Assembly (NCBI RefSeq): GCF_012849095.1
Contig: NZ_CP051680.1
Span: forward strand, 6,134,001 to 6,198,000
Origin: Cohnella herbarum
GTDB lineage: Bacteria > Bacillota > Bacilli > Paenibacillales > Paenibacillaceae
Length of the DNA stretch: 64,000 nt
Reading direction: 5' to 3'
In this document: in pieces, positions 1 to 9,227 of the stretch
How the letters are laid out: every line of letters begins with the position of its first letter
Numbering within the stretch: position 1 is the first letter of the stretch
Notes under the pieces: generated by a model
The model's input: only the letters and a program-made list of their open reading frames with translations
Told to the model about the DNA's origin: nothing
Databases searched by the model: none
Program-made: the position numbers and the translations under genes

Positions 1-297
1 GCCGTGCTGGCTGACGATTTCTTCGACGCCGCGCATGACGTGCATCCAGAAGCTCGTAACATGGAGATGGCCTTTGGTTAAATAGACGATGCTTTTCGTT
101 TGGCCCGCTGGAGAGGTTGCAGGATAAGATGCGCCGGGAAGCTTCACTTTCTTATAGCCCATGGCCAGAGCTTGCTCGATCACTTTTCTCTTGGTAGCAT
201 CCGTGATGCTCGGGTGATCGTTAAGCGCCTTGGAGACGGTGTTTCTGGATAGGCCTAATTTATCGGAGATGTCTGATGTTGTAATTTTTTTGGTCAC
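1..297 (-). CDS. LacI/GalR-family transcriptional regulator, N-terminal part (cut by window edge)
   Basis: Reading the minus strand from GTG at 297 gives 99 open codons that run off the left edge. Residues about 6-25 hold the classic LacI helix-turn-helix (SDISDKLGLSRNTVSKAL), followed by the hinge-type stretch SITDATKRKVIEQALAMGYKK. After this comes the start of the ligand-binding domain. An AAGGA ribosome site lies 10 nt upstream of the GTG. The gene is divergent from the Gfo/Idh oxidoreductase at 575, and the shared 277-bp gap carries promoter-like elements in both directions. It is therefore the likely local repressor of locus A, with a sugar or sugar derivative as effector. That role is inferred from position. 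The effector domain is outside the window. Confidence 0.9.
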   Translation of the reverse strand, partial: MTKKITTSDISDKLGLSRNTVSKALNDHPSITDATKRKVIEQALAMGYKKVKLPGASYPATSPAGQTKSIVYLTKGHLHVTSFWMHVMRGVEEIVSQHG

Positions 298-339
298 GAT
301 TATTCAATCCTTCTTAGTGCCGTTATAAGCTCATCTCTC

Positions 340-368
340 ATTGTTAGCGTTGTTAAGATTTTTGTCAA
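340..368 (-). promoter_or_regulatory. Probable sigma-A promoter of the lacI-type gene
   Basis: On the minus strand TTGACA (368-363) and AACAAT (345-340) are separated by 17 nt, about 40 nt ahead of the GTG start at 297. The -35 is perfect and the -10 matches 4 of 6. Confidence 0.55.
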
Positions 369-449
369 CAAACATGCCGGTGAATTGCAAGCTTTATCTA
401 GTTTACAAATTGCACAAAATAAAAAGAATCAAAGCTAATAAACAATGTG

Positions 450-478
450 TTTACGGATTTGGGGACGGGATGTATAAT
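450..478 (+). promoter_or_regulatory. Probable sigma-A promoter of the Gfo/Idh-GH116 unit
   Basis: TTTACG (450-455) and a perfect TATAAT (473-478) are spaced by 17 nt. Transcription would begin near 485, leaving a leader of about 90 nt before the start codon at 575. Confidence 0.55.
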
Positions 479-512
479 GAAATGCAACAAAACAATTCAA
501 TTTTAAGTAAAA

Positions 513-524
513 TGTAAACTTACA
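513..524. promoter_or_regulatory. Palindrome TGTAAACTTACA, possible operator in the leader
   Basis: TGTAA-AC-TTACA lies about 30 nt downstream of the proposed -10 and is followed by a further half-site TTACA at 536-541. Its position between the promoter and the gene would suit a roadblock repressor site. The binding protein is unknown; the adjacent LacI-type regulator is the first candidate, although the site lacks the usual central CG of LacI operators. Confidence 0.3.
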
Positions 525-574
525 ATCTTACAAAACTTACATCATGACATCATGGGAAAGAAGGCGCTTGAAAC

Positions 575-1669
575 ATGGACCACAGAATTTTAAACGTAGG
601 ATTAATTGGTCTCGGAGAAGTCGCGCAAGTCGTTCATTTGCCCGTCTTGCAGTCGCTGCCGAATGATTATCGGATCGCCGCCATATGCGACGTGTCGCCG
701 AAGCTATTGCAACATATCGGTCAACAATATCGCGTGGAAACCCAAAACCAATACACCGATATGAACGAACTGGTGAAGCAGGAAGATCTGGATGTCGTCT
801 TCGTATTGAACAGCGACGAATATCACGCGGAATGCGCCATCGCGGCGGCGAATAGTAAGAAACACGTGCTGATCGAGAAACCGATGTGCTTGACGTTCGC
901 CGAAGCGGACGCGATTATCGAGGCGAGAGATCGCAATGGCGTTCACATTATGATCGGGTACATGAGACGATATGCCGCTTCGTTCGTCGAGGCGGTCAAA
1001 GAAATCGGCGGTTTGGACAACATTACATATGCCAGAGTCAGAGATATTATCGGTCCCAACCACTACTTCATTCGTCCGACTAGCCATACGGTGAACTTCA
1101 ACGATATCCCGGAGAGCAGCAAGGAAGATCGTAAGCTTCGGGCCGAACGATTGGGCATAGAGGCGACGGGGCTTCAGCCGGACTCGCCGTTGTTCGGATT
1201 TTACCGATTGCTGGCCGGTCTGGGAAGCCATGATCTATCGGCGATGAGGGAAGCATTGGGGATGCCGAAAGCGGTATTGGGCGCGAAGTTGTCGATCCAT
1301 AAGGACAGCATTTTCCTGAATGCGATCTTCGATTACGGCAGCTACTCGGTCACCTATGAAACCGGAATGGATCAACAAGGGCGTTTCGACGCTCACGTGG
1401 AGGTGTACTCGAGCCGCAAATCGGTGAAAGTGCAGTACGATACGCCGTATATCCGCCATCTTCCTACGAAGCTGCACGTCAGCGAAACCGAGGGCGAAGC
1501 GTATAAGGAAACAGTCATTCGACCTACGTTAACGGACCCGTACACGCTGGAGCTCAAATATTTGCACGATGTCATTATCCGGGACGTAGCCCCGAAAACA
1601 ACGCCGGAAGACTCCAAGGACGATCTGCGGGTGTTCGAAATGATCATGGAAGCGCTTCAGGCAAAATGA
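575..1669 (+). CDS. Gfo/Idh/MocA-family NAD(P)-dependent oxidoreductase
   Basis: A 364-residue cytosolic protein with the family layout. The Rossmann NAD(P) site is at the N-terminus (VGLIGLGEVAQVVHLPVL, residues about 7-24), and the EKP motif (VLIEKPMCLTF, near residue 100) supplies the usual lysine. A C-terminal alpha/beta substrate domain follows. Family members oxidise or reduce sugars, inositols or amino sugars. Here the neighbouring GH116 enzyme suggests a role on a sugar released by it, though the substrate cannot be read from sequence. The ATG at 575 follows AAGAAGG at moderate distance. The stop codon overlaps the first possible ATG of the next frame (ATGA at 1666-1669), so the two genes are probably co-transcribed. 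The gene is divergent from the LacI regulator. Confidence 0.92.
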   Translation: MDHRILNVGLIGLGEVAQVVHLPVLQSLPNDYRIAAICDVSPKLLQHIGQQYRVETQNQYTDMNELVKQEDLDVVFVLNSDEYHAECAIAAANSKKHVLIEKPMCLTFAEADAIIEARDRNGVHIMIGYMRRYAASFVEAVKEIGGLDNITYARVRDIIGPNHYFIRPTSHTVNFNDIPESSKEDRKLRAERLGIEATGLQPDSPLFGFYRLLAGLGSHDLSAMREALGMPKAVLGAKLSIHKDSIFLNAIFDYGSYSVTYETGMDQQGRFDAHVEVYSSRKSVKVQYDTPYIRHLPTKLHVSETEGEAYKETVIRPTLTDPYTLELKYLHDVIIRDVAPKTTPEDSKDDLRVFEMIMEALQAK

Positions 1670-1692
1670 CGGCAAATCTCGGAGGTGTAGAT

Positions 1693-2131
1693 GTGAATCC
1701 GGACATTTATCAAATACGAAGCTCCCGTTCCAGACAATTCACGACTTTCGATCCCGTTACGAGAAGCAAGACGAAACGGATCATGCCCGGAGCGCCGGCC
1801 AGCACGATCGTGGAAAGCGACACGCCGGGTATCATCAACCGGATGTGGCTAACGTTCCCCGGTTGGTTCTGGAGACATTGGGAAACGGGGGCGGGGAACG
1901 ATCCGTCCACGTTGAAGAAACTCATCATTCGTATCTACTGGGACGGAGAAGCTTACCCGTCCGTCGAATGCCCGGTCGGCGATTTTTTCGGCATTGGACA
2001 CTGCGAATACAAGCATTATGTATCGAGATATTTGGGGATGTCGAGCGGCGGAGCTTCCTTACAAGCTGCCGACCGACAGCCTAATGAGCATGTACAGAGT
2101 GCGCGATACGGATCATCAATCTATGCCATGA
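1693..2131 (+). pseudogene. Remnant of a GH172 (DUF2961) gene with an internal deletion
   Basis: The first 118 codons are GH172-like and GH172 proteins are usually well over 300 residues, so most of the enzyme is missing. Right after the SSGG codons, the next frame encodes 26 residues (ELPYKLPTDSLMSMYRVRDT and six more) that end at TGA 2129-2131. This lies just before the ribosome site of the GH116 gene, as a true gene end would. The likely history is loss of the middle of the GH172 gene with a frame change at about 2050, leaving head and tail. That the 26 residues are the lost gene's tail is inference. Confidence 0.5.
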
Positions 2132-4611
2132 ATGGAGGGGTACGCGTGAACCGAAAGTCGTACAACGGAACTTACGAAGGCGAACGCAATGCGTATATCG
2201 CGTTTCCGCTTGGGGGCATGGGAGCGGGAATGTTCGCTCTGGAAGGCACCGGGGCGATGTCTCATTTTTCGTTGCATAACCACCCGGGCTTATTAAATGA
2301 ACCGCTCGTATTCTCTGCGATCTATGTGAAGGGGTCAAGCGGCAGCGTCGCCAGAGTACTGGAAGGGGCGGTTCCGATGCGGAAGGTGTTGGGGACCCGC
2401 ACGATCCGCACGCCCGGTCCGGGGAGCGGACTGTACGGCAGGCATTACGGGCTGCCGCGATTCGCGGAGAGTACGTTCCAGGCACGGTTCCCGTTCGGAA
2501 CGATAGAGCTACGCGATCCTAATGTGCCGGCGAACGTGACTATTACGGGCTGGAGCCCGTTCATTCCGCTAGCTGCCGATGATTCCAGCTTGCCGGCGGC
2601 GGGCTTGGAATTTACTTTCACGAATCCGACGGATGAGCCGCTGGAGCTTGTCTATTCCTTTAATGCGGCACAATTCATGGCGGCGCAGGGCGCGGACAAT
2701 CATCGCGTTCTGCGAGCGGAAGCGGGGACGGGTTTCGTGCTCGATCAGCCGGCCGTCGACGGACGGCCGTGGGAGCGGGGGGCCTTCAGCGCGGCGACCG
2801 ATCATCCGAACGCGACGGTGGATTGCTCTTGGTTCAGGGGAGGCTGGTTCGACCCGCTAACGATGATCTGGGAAGCGATCGAAACCGGACAATGTCTGGA
2901 GAAGCCGCCTGTAACCGAAGGCGCGCCGAGTCCGGGGGCCAGCCTGTTCGTCCCGCTGGAGCTGCAACCGAAGGAGAGTCGGACTGTTCGCTTGATGCTG
3001 TCTTGGTTCGTTCCGGAGACGAATTTCACGATCGGGGTACCTGCCACCGCTCAGGAAGCGGAAGCAGACATGACCAACCCGGAACTCCGCTTCCATAAGC
3101 CTTGGTACGCGGGGAAGTTCGCGGATCTATCGGACCTGTCCGCCTACTGGAGTCGGAACTATACGCGATTGCGCGAAGAGAGCTTACGGTTCGCGGACAG
3201 CTTATACGGGACGACGATGCCTGCCGAAGCGGTAGAAGCGATCGCCGCGAATCTGTGCATTTTGAAATCGCCGACCGTTCTAAGGCAAGCGGATGGACGA
3301 TTGTGGGGATGGGAAGGTGCCGGGGACGAGATCGGCAGTTGTCACGGCACGTGCACCCACGTATGGAACTACGCTCAGGCGGTTCCGCATTTGTTCCCGG
3401 AATTGGAACGGGGAATCCGCGAGTCTGAATTCAACGAAGGTCAAGACGCGCAAGGGCATCAGAACTTCCGCATGCCGCTGCCGATTCAACCGGCGGATCA
3501 CGATTTCCACGCGGCCAGCGACGGTCAGCTCGGGGGAATCATGAAGGCCTATCGGGAATGGCGGATCGGCGGCGATACGGAATGGCTGCGGACGATATGG
3601 CCTAACGTGAAGGCGAGCTTGCATTATTGCATGGAGAAGTGGGATCCGGACGAAACCGGCGTGCTTTCCGAGCCGCATCACAATACCTACGACATCGAGT
3701 TCTGGGGTCCGAACGGCATGTGTTCGTCGATCTATATCGGCGCTCTGAAGGCGGCTTATCTCATGGCCGAGGCTCTTGGGGACGATCAAGCCGATAAGTA
3801 TAAGGCTCTCTATAGAAAAGGCAGAGTTTATTTGGAACTGGAGCTGTTCAACGGACGGTATTTCGAGCAGAAGATACTCTGGGAAGGGCTGCGGACACCC
3901 GCGCCTACGAGCGGCGAACACGCCTGGAACGTCAATTATTCCTCCGAAGCCTTAGCGCTTATGGAGTCGGAAGGGCCGAAATATCAATACGGCAAAGGCT
4001 GTTTATCCGACGGAGTTATCGGAGCATGGTTCGCCGAAATGTGCGGCCTAGGCGATATTCTGGATCGCGAAATGGTGACTCTCCATCTCCTTAGCGTATA
4101 CGAACACAATCTGAAACGCGATTTATCCGCGCACGTGAATCCTCAACGCTCCGGCTATGCGCTTGGCAACGAGGGCGGACTGCTGCTGTGCACTTGGCCT
4201 AACGGCGGTCGGCTATCTTTGCCCTTCGTATATAGCAATGAAGTATGGACGGGGGTGGAATATCAAGTCGCGTCTCACCTGCTCTCTCTCGGCCGTGTCG
4301 AAGAAGGGCTGGATATCGTACGGACTTGCCGCGATCGTTACGACGGCCGAACCCGCAATCCGTTTAACGAGTACGAATGCGGGTTCTGGTATGCGCGGGC
4401 GATGGCTTCCTATGGCCTCATTCAAGGGTGGAGCGGCATCCGGTACGATGCATGCGATCGAACGTTGTACGTGTCGCCTAAGGTTTCCGGCGATTACAGC
4501 AGTTTCCTGTGCACGGCGGGAGGCTACGGCATCGCCGGAATGAAAGACGGCAAGCCTTACGTGGACGTGAAAGCCGGCCGGATCGAGATCGAACGCGTAG
4601 TCATGGAATAA
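1693..4611 (+). CDS. Chimeric reading frame: GH172 (DUF2961) N-terminal segment fused to a complete GH116 glycosidase
   Basis: One open frame joins two families. Residues about 1-118 from GTG 1693 (GGAGGT 6 nt upstream) match the start of GH172/DUF2961 proteins (DTPGIINRMWLTF, then WDGEAYPSVECPVGDFFGIG), and stop being recognisable after YLGMSSGG. About 30 unfamiliar residues follow, then a full GH116 enzyme (beta-glucosidase/glucosylceramidase family). Within the GH116 part, Glu of GWEGAGDEIGSC (codon at 3313) and Asp of HNTYDIEFWG (codon at 3691) sit where the family has its nucleophile and acid/base. GTG 2146, preceded 5 nt upstream by GGAGGGG, looks like the original GH116 start and would give 821 aa, a normal bacterial length. 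No signal peptide is seen, so action is probably cytosolic. The simplest reading is that a separate upstream GH172 gene suffered an internal deletion. Confidence 0.82.
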   Translation: MNPDIYQIRSSRSRQFTTFDPVTRSKTKRIMPGAPASTIVESDTPGIINRMWLTFPGWFWRHWETGAGNDPSTLKKLIIRIYWDGEAYPSVECPVGDFFGIGHCEYKHYVSRYLGMSSGGASLQAADRQPNEHVQSARYGSSIYAMNGGVRVNRKSYNGTYEGERNAYIAFPLGGMGAGMFALEGTGAMSHFSLHNHPGLLNEPLVFSAIYVKGSSGSVARVLEGAVPMRKVLGTRTIRTPGPGSGLYGRHYGLPRFAESTFQARFPFGTIELRDPNVPANVTITGWSPFIPLAADDSSLPAAGLEFTFTNPTDEPLELVYSFNAAQFMAAQGADNHRVLRAEAGTGFVLDQPAVDGRPWERGAFSAATDHPNATVDCSWFRGGWFDPLTMIWEAIETGQCLEKPPVTEGAPSPGASLFVPLELQPKESRTVRLMLSWFVPETNFTIGVPATAQEAEADMTNPELRFHKPWYAGKFADLSDLSAYWSRNYTRLREESLRFADSLYGTTMPAEAVEAIAANLCILKSPTVLRQADGRLWGWEGAGDEIGSCHGTCTHVWNYAQAVPHLFPELERGIRESEFNEGQDAQGHQNFRMPLPIQPADHDFHAASDGQLGGIMKAYREWRIGGDTEWLRTIWPNVKASLHYCMEKWDPDETGVLSEPHHNTYDIEFWGPNGMCSSIYIGALKAAYLMAEALGDDQADKYKALYRKGRVYLELELFNGRYFEQKILWEGLRTPAPTSGEHAWNVNYSSEALALMESEGPKYQYGKGCLSDGVIGAWFAEMCGLGDILDREMVTLHLLSVYEHNLKRDLSAHVNPQRSGYALGNEGGLLLCTWPNGGRLSLPFVYSNEVWTGVEYQVASHLLSLGRVEEGLDIVRTCRDRYDGRTRNPFNEYECGFWYARAMASYGLIQGWSGIRYDACDRTLYVSPKVSGDYSSFLCTAGGYGIAGMKDGKPYVDVKAGRIEIERVVME

Positions 4612-4700
4612 TCAAGGATTAACGAACAATGAGGTCGGCTTCGTAATCTTCGGATTCCGGGGCCGGCTTTCGAGGGATACAGATGCGCGGAGGGAAAGCC

Positions 4701-6452
4701 ATGCGTCAGATGAAAACATCTTATTCTCTTAAGAAAAGGGCTTACTTTTTTTTATTTTTAAGTTGTCTGATTCCTCTGACCCTCATCGGCTATATTTCTT
4801 ATTTCTCGATGTATTCTTTGCTGAACAACAATATAGACGGCGGAATACGCAGCAATATCAAACAAATGCAGATCAGCCTTAACCATGTGTTCGACAATCT
4901 CGAGAATGCGGCCCTGCAGCTTGCCATGTATAACGGCAGAGTATCGGACGACATCGAAACCTTCATCGAGACGGACGATTTTCTGACGAAGTACGAGAAG
5001 AAGAAAGCGGTCATCGAGAGCATTTCCCTGATTAATGCGGCGAAGCCGGATATCGGACTTATTTTTTTCTATCACGCGAACACGAATCAGGTCATGTTCG
5101 AGAATCAGAGCGTAGAGAGCGACTTTCGCTTTGACAAGCTGCCTATTCTAGCTACGGGAATCAATGCGACGTACTACGGTCCGCATGTCACGGTACGTTC
5201 TATTCACGATAGCTCGGTCTTTTCCGTCGCGAGGAAGGTCAACTTGATTCAGGGAGCGGATTTGTACGTCTATATGGAGACGGGCATCAAGCTGTTCGAG
5301 GATCTGCTGAAGTCCCAGCAATACAAGCTTACGGTTTCTTGCATTCTATTGAACGATCAAGGCAAGGTCATGTACAGCCAGAACGAAGAGGAATTTCCCG
5401 TCGGCTCGGGCATCGATGTCGGCTTGCTGGACGCAACGAAGAAATCCAATGAAATCAACGACGACTATTACGTGTTTACGGAGAAGGGCGATCGGGGCTG
5501 GTACATTTTGGCTGCGGTGGATCAGGACTCTTACAACTACGACTTGCGCAAATGGATCGCGAAGTTCGCTTTGTTTTCGCTGCTATCGATCGTGGTCAGT
5601 CTATTCCTGGGCTTGTCGATCTGGAAAATCGTCTATAAGCGATTAAAAACGATAAACAAAGAAATTCATCTTCTGGCCCAATCCAAATTCAACTCGGAAA
5701 TGAAAATGACCGGGATACAGGAGTTCGACGGACTGCTTCTGCAATTTCATATTATGAAGGATACGTTATCCGAGCTATTCAAGGAACTGGAAGAGAAAGA
5801 GCGCAAGAAGAGAGTCGTGGAAGTCGAAAAGCTGATGCATCAGATTAATCCCCATTTTCTGCATAACACGTTGAATACGGTGCAGTGGCTGGCGCGGATG
5901 AACGGTCAGGACGAGATCGATCGGCTCGTGGCGCTGTTTACGCGGGTGCTGCATTACAATCTGGGGAAGGAAGGCGGCGTCGTATCTTTAGCGGATGAAG
6001 TGGCGGTTCTTCAAGACTACGTGGATCTGCAACGGATAAGGTACGCGTATCACTTCGATGTCCAAATCAAGGTCGATCCCGGGCTGGAAAACGTTCAAGT
6101 GCCAAGGTTCATTATGCAGCCGATCGTCGAAAATGCCATCTATCATGGATTGAAAGACGAAAGCGGTTACATTCAAATCGACGTTTACGCGGAGGGGAGC
6201 TTCCTGATCATAACGGTGAGGGATAACGGCGCGGGATTGACGGAGCAGGACATTTCCAGGCTGTTGGGAGAGCAGGCCTCCGAGCATAAGAAAGTGGGCA
6301 TGGGAATCGGATTGAGTTACGTCAAACATATGATCGAGGTCTATTACGACGGTAGGGCTTCTATGGAGATTATCGGGGAAAAAGGGGAAGGGACGACGTT
6401 TAAGCTTCGGTTTCCTATCCTCAGAGCAGTCCATAAGGAGGGCGCGCAATGA
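4701..6452 (+). CDS. YesM-type membrane sensor histidine kinase (locus A)
   Basis: 583 residues from ATG 4701, chosen because GGAGGG lies 6 nt upstream; an in-frame ATG at 4683 lacks this. There is one N-terminal membrane helix (about residues 13-35), a roughly 250-residue extracellular sensor region, a second helix (about 285-307) and HAMP. The His_kinase domain has phospho-acceptor His385 in HQINPHFLHNTLN, and a HATPase_c domain follows (DNGAG, GIGLSY). This is the LytS/YesM class that senses external or binding-protein-bound sugars and phosphorylates its partner. The stop overlaps the regulator start (ATGA at 6449), so the two are translationally coupled. It probably controls the importer genes downstream. 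Confidence 0.93.
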   Translation: MRQMKTSYSLKKRAYFFLFLSCLIPLTLIGYISYFSMYSLLNNNIDGGIRSNIKQMQISLNHVFDNLENAALQLAMYNGRVSDDIETFIETDDFLTKYEKKKAVIESISLINAAKPDIGLIFFYHANTNQVMFENQSVESDFRFDKLPILATGINATYYGPHVTVRSIHDSSVFSVARKVNLIQGADLYVYMETGIKLFEDLLKSQQYKLTVSCILLNDQGKVMYSQNEEEFPVGSGIDVGLLDATKKSNEINDDYYVFTEKGDRGWYILAAVDQDSYNYDLRKWIAKFALFSLLSIVVSLFLGLSIWKIVYKRLKTINKEIHLLAQSKFNSEMKMTGIQEFDGLLLQFHIMKDTLSELFKELEEKERKKRVVEVEKLMHQINPHFLHNTLNTVQWLARMNGQDEIDRLVALFTRVLHYNLGKEGGVVSLADEVAVLQDYVDLQRIRYAYHFDVQIKVDPGLENVQVPRFIMQPIVENAIYHGLKDESGYIQIDVYAEGSFLIITVRDNGAGLTEQDISRLLGEQASEHKKVGMGIGLSYVKHMIEVYYDGRASMEIIGEKGEGTTFKLRFPILRAVHKEGAQ

Positions 6453-7231
6453 TTCATACGATCATCGTGGACGACGAAATTTACGTGAGAAAAGGACTCA
6501 TATCGGTGTTGCCGTGGGAGAAGGTCGGGTTTAAGATCGTCGGCGAAGCCAGCAGCGGGGAGAAGGCTCTCGAATTTCTGAGAGACAACAGAGCGGACGT
6601 CGCTTTCACGGATTTGACGATGCCGGGGATGTCGGGGTTCGATCTCATGAAGGAGCTCCGGAGCGAATATCCCGAGATGAAGACCGTCGTTCTGACGTGC
6701 CATCAGGACTTCGGTTTTATCCAAGAAGCGATGCGGCTCGGCGCGATCGACTATATCGTCAAAACCCAACTGGAGAAGGAAAAGCTCGAAGAGGTGCTAG
6801 AGAGAATCGCCAACCGGATTAAGCATGATCATAAAATGAAAAGCGAATATCCTCCGATGTTCGAGAACGACCAAGGAAAACGATATTCTGAGGAAGTCGT
6901 GTCGAGTATCCGCCAAGCGGTCAAGCTCATTCAGGATAAGCTGCTGACGGGGATCCATCAAGAGGAAATCGCCAAGTCGGTCAATATGAGCAGAGGCTAT
7001 TTCAGCATCTGTTTTAAGGATATCGTCGGCACGCCGTTCGGCGATTACGTCAGAAATCTGAAAATACATAAAGCGGAAGAGCTGCTGCGAATGACGAACA
7101 AACCGATCTATTGGATTGCCGATCATTTAGGATTTCAAGACGACAAATATTTCAGCAAAATTTTTCGCGAGCAGATCGGGAAGACCCCGTCCGACTATCG
7201 GGAGCAAAGCGGCAGGACGCGCGCGCAGTAG
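6449..7231 (+). CDS. Short AraC-type response regulator (locus A)
   Basis: 260 residues: receiver domain (about 1-120) with acidic pocket D8/D9, phospho-acceptor D55 (FTDLTMPGMSG) and conserved Lys in YIVKTQ, followed by an AraC helix-turn-helix pair (about 155-255, EEIAKSVNMSRGYFSICFK and WIADHLGFQDDKYFSKIFR). It is much shorter than the 520-560-residue YesN proteins elsewhere in the window because the long middle region is absent. The partner is the overlapping kinase gene. The likely target is the promoter of the binding-protein gene that starts 190 bp downstream. Confidence 0.92.
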   Translation: MIHTIIVDDEIYVRKGLISVLPWEKVGFKIVGEASSGEKALEFLRDNRADVAFTDLTMPGMSGFDLMKELRSEYPEMKTVVLTCHQDFGFIQEAMRLGAIDYIVKTQLEKEKLEEVLERIANRIKHDHKMKSEYPPMFENDQGKRYSEEVVSSIRQAVKLIQDKLLTGIHQEEIAKSVNMSRGYFSICFKDIVGTPFGDYVRNLKIHKAEELLRMTNKPIYWIADHLGFQDDKYFSKIFREQIGKTPSDYREQSGRTRAQ

Positions 7232-7369
7232 AACGATCGGCCGTAAACAACCCTCGCGTGCGAAGGGAGAAACTTGTTCGTTAAGAGGATGAAATTCGTC
7301 ATCAAGAGGAGCCGAACCGATAACTTTTTTCCTATCAACTGATGATTTCCGTCTGTCCCCCCGCATGTA

Positions 7370-7384
7370 TGAAAGCGCTTATCA
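7370..7384. promoter_or_regulatory. cre-like / LacI-type operator upstream of the binding-protein gene
   Basis: TGAAAGCGCTTATCA has the central GCGC and flanks of a catabolite-responsive element, with one extra base in the right half. It lies 40 bp before the GTG of the lipoprotein gene. CcpA or the LacI-type regulator of locus A could bind it. Confidence 0.4.
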
Positions 7385-7423
7385 TTGAGATATGAAATTC
7401 ACATCTACTCAAGGGGGATTCAA

Positions 7424-9142
7424 GTGAAACCTACGCTAAAAGCAGGGCTGTCTATCACGTTAGTGAGCGCGCTTATGTTTACGGCCGTCGCTTGCAGCGG
7501 CGGGAATAAGAACGGCGGCAACAACGCGGCACCTTCCGCGAGCTCCGTGGCTACGGAGTCCGGTTCATCCGCATCTGCATCCGCACCTGCCGCCGAGAAG
7601 CCGGATCCGTTCGGCAAAGAGCCCGAATTGGTCGAGTTCACGACGGGCATTGCCGTTTCCGCAGAAGCCAACATGCCGGCAGGGGAAAGCTTCGAGAACA
7701 ACGACGTGCAGAAGTGGTTTCTGGACAACTTGAACGTGAAACCGAAAGTCGAATGGACGACCAGCGATCAGAACTTCGCGTTCGATCAGAAAGTGAATCT
7801 TCTGATCGCGGCCAACAATATTCCGGACGTCATCGGCCTATCCGTTGAACCGAACGGCTTAAATATTCTAAGCAAGCTAGTCAAAGCGGGCATGATCGAA
7901 GACCTGACGCAAGTATTCGAGGACTATGCCTCCCCGTCCTTAAAGTCAGCTTATGCGCTGGGCGGGCCGGATATCATGAAGTCGGTTACGTTCGACGGCA
8001 AGCTCTACGCCATTCCGTCCATTTCCGACGTCGAGACGGCGATTCCCGTCGTCTGGACGCGCAAAGACTGGCTGGACAAGGTGGGTCTGCAAGAACCGCA
8101 AACGCTGGAGGACGTCGAGAACGTGCTGAAGACGTTCAAAGCCGAGTTTAACGCAGGCGCGTTGCCGTCCCAACAAAACATTTATAACACGGATACGGCA
8201 TCGTTCGACTTCGTCTTCGGCGCGTACAATTCTTACCCGGCCCAATGGATTACGGGAGCGGACGGCAGCATCGTGTACGGATCGGTCCAGCCCGAGGCGA
8301 AAGCCGCGCTGCAGCGATTGGCGAATTGGTATAAAGACGGTTTGATTCCGAAAGATTTCATGATGAACGACGGCACAAAGGCGGTTGAAGCCATTGCCAA
8401 AGGCTCCGCCGGAATATTCCAGGGCGCTTGGTGGGCCACGTGGTTCCCGCTGCCGGATTCCGTGAAGAACGATCCGAAGGCGGAGTGGACCGCCACCGTG
8501 TTGAAGGGCGTCGACGGAATCGCGCATGCGAGAGGCTACGGGAACGTTCGATCGTTCGTCGTCGTGAAGAAAGGCTTCAAAAATCCGGGAGCGATCATGA
8601 AGGCGATTAACGTCTCCCAAGAAGCCAATACGAAGAAGCTGGATTGGTACAACAAGCTTACGTTCGACGAAGGATCCAAATACATCAACGCCAAGATGGG
8701 ACTTTTGCCGGTCGGGGTAAGCGCGAAGGATCCGTTTGAAATCTCCAAACGGTATAAAGACATTATGGAAGTGGTGGACGGCAAGAAGGACTTGGCTACC
8801 GCGGACCCTGAAACGCAAGTTCAAGTGAAATCCATTCAATCGTACGAGAAGGCAACCGACAAGCTTGCGGATATGGGCTTGTGGAGCTTGGCGAATCAGT
8901 TCGCCGTAGGCGCGGCGGCTTTTACCAAAAACCCGGTCCAAATGACGCTTCCCGCCTTCATCGGAACGACCGATCTGATGCAGAAGAAGAAAGCTTCGCT
9001 AGACGATCTGGAGAAGCGGACGTACCTGGAAATCATTACGGGCAAGAAGCCGATCGACGAGTTCGACAAGTTCGTGGCCCAATGGAAGAGCATGGGCGGA
9101 GACGACATCACCGCCGAAGTGAACGATATTGCCGGTAAATAA
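7424..9142 (+). CDS. Extracellular sugar-binding lipoprotein of an ABC importer (locus A)
   Basis: 572 residues from GTG 7424, with AGGGGGA just upstream. The signal peptide ends in a lipobox with Cys24 (FTAVAC), followed by a low-complexity Ser/Ala/Gly/Asn linker (about 25-60) and a large family-1 type binding domain. Length and style match the LplA group that works with LplB/YtcP permeases and takes oligosaccharides. The protein is anchored to the outer face of the membrane and delivers substrate to the two permeases that follow. The substrate is unknown; the neighbouring GH116 enzyme makes a beta-glucoside or related disaccharide plausible. A stem-loop separates it from the permease genes. 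Confidence 0.92.
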   Translation: MKPTLKAGLSITLVSALMFTAVACSGGNKNGGNNAAPSASSVATESGSSASASAPAAEKPDPFGKEPELVEFTTGIAVSAEANMPAGESFENNDVQKWFLDNLNVKPKVEWTTSDQNFAFDQKVNLLIAANNIPDVIGLSVEPNGLNILSKLVKAGMIEDLTQVFEDYASPSLKSAYALGGPDIMKSVTFDGKLYAIPSISDVETAIPVVWTRKDWLDKVGLQEPQTLEDVENVLKTFKAEFNAGALPSQQNIYNTDTASFDFVFGAYNSYPAQWITGADGSIVYGSVQPEAKAALQRLANWYKDGLIPKDFMMNDGTKAVEAIAKGSAGIFQGAWWATWFPLPDSVKNDPKAEWTATVLKGVDGIAHARGYGNVRSFVVVKKGFKNPGAIMKAINVSQEANTKKLDWYNKLTFDEGSKYINAKMGLLPVGVSAKDPFEISKRYKDIMEVVDGKKDLATADPETQVQVKSIQSYEKATDKLADMGLWSLANQFAVGAAAFTKNPVQMTLPAFIGTTDLMQKKKASLDDLEKRTYLEIITGKKPIDEFDKFVAQWKSMGGDDITAEVNDIAGK

Positions 9143-9165
9143 CAGAGAAGCGTAACTTTCCGCAT

Positions 9166-9203
9166 CAAGTGCCGGGGCGGCGCTATGACCGACTCGGCGC
9201 TTG
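9166..9203 (+). promoter_or_regulatory. Intra-operon stem-loop between binding-protein and permease genes
   Basis: CAAGTGCCG (9166-9174) pairs with CGGCGCTTG (9195-9203), with one G-U pair and no T-run after it. It probably stabilises the upstream message or lowers permease expression relative to the lipoprotein. A similar element sits at the same place in locus E. Confidence 0.45.
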
Positions 9204-9227
9204 TTCTCTAAGACAGAGGTGAAATGA

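Noticed and set aside
7946..8941. 331-codon open frame on the minus strand
   Set aside because: It lies entirely inside the lipoprotein gene and is a by-product of GC-rich third positions on the other strand. No ribosome site or recognisable domain.
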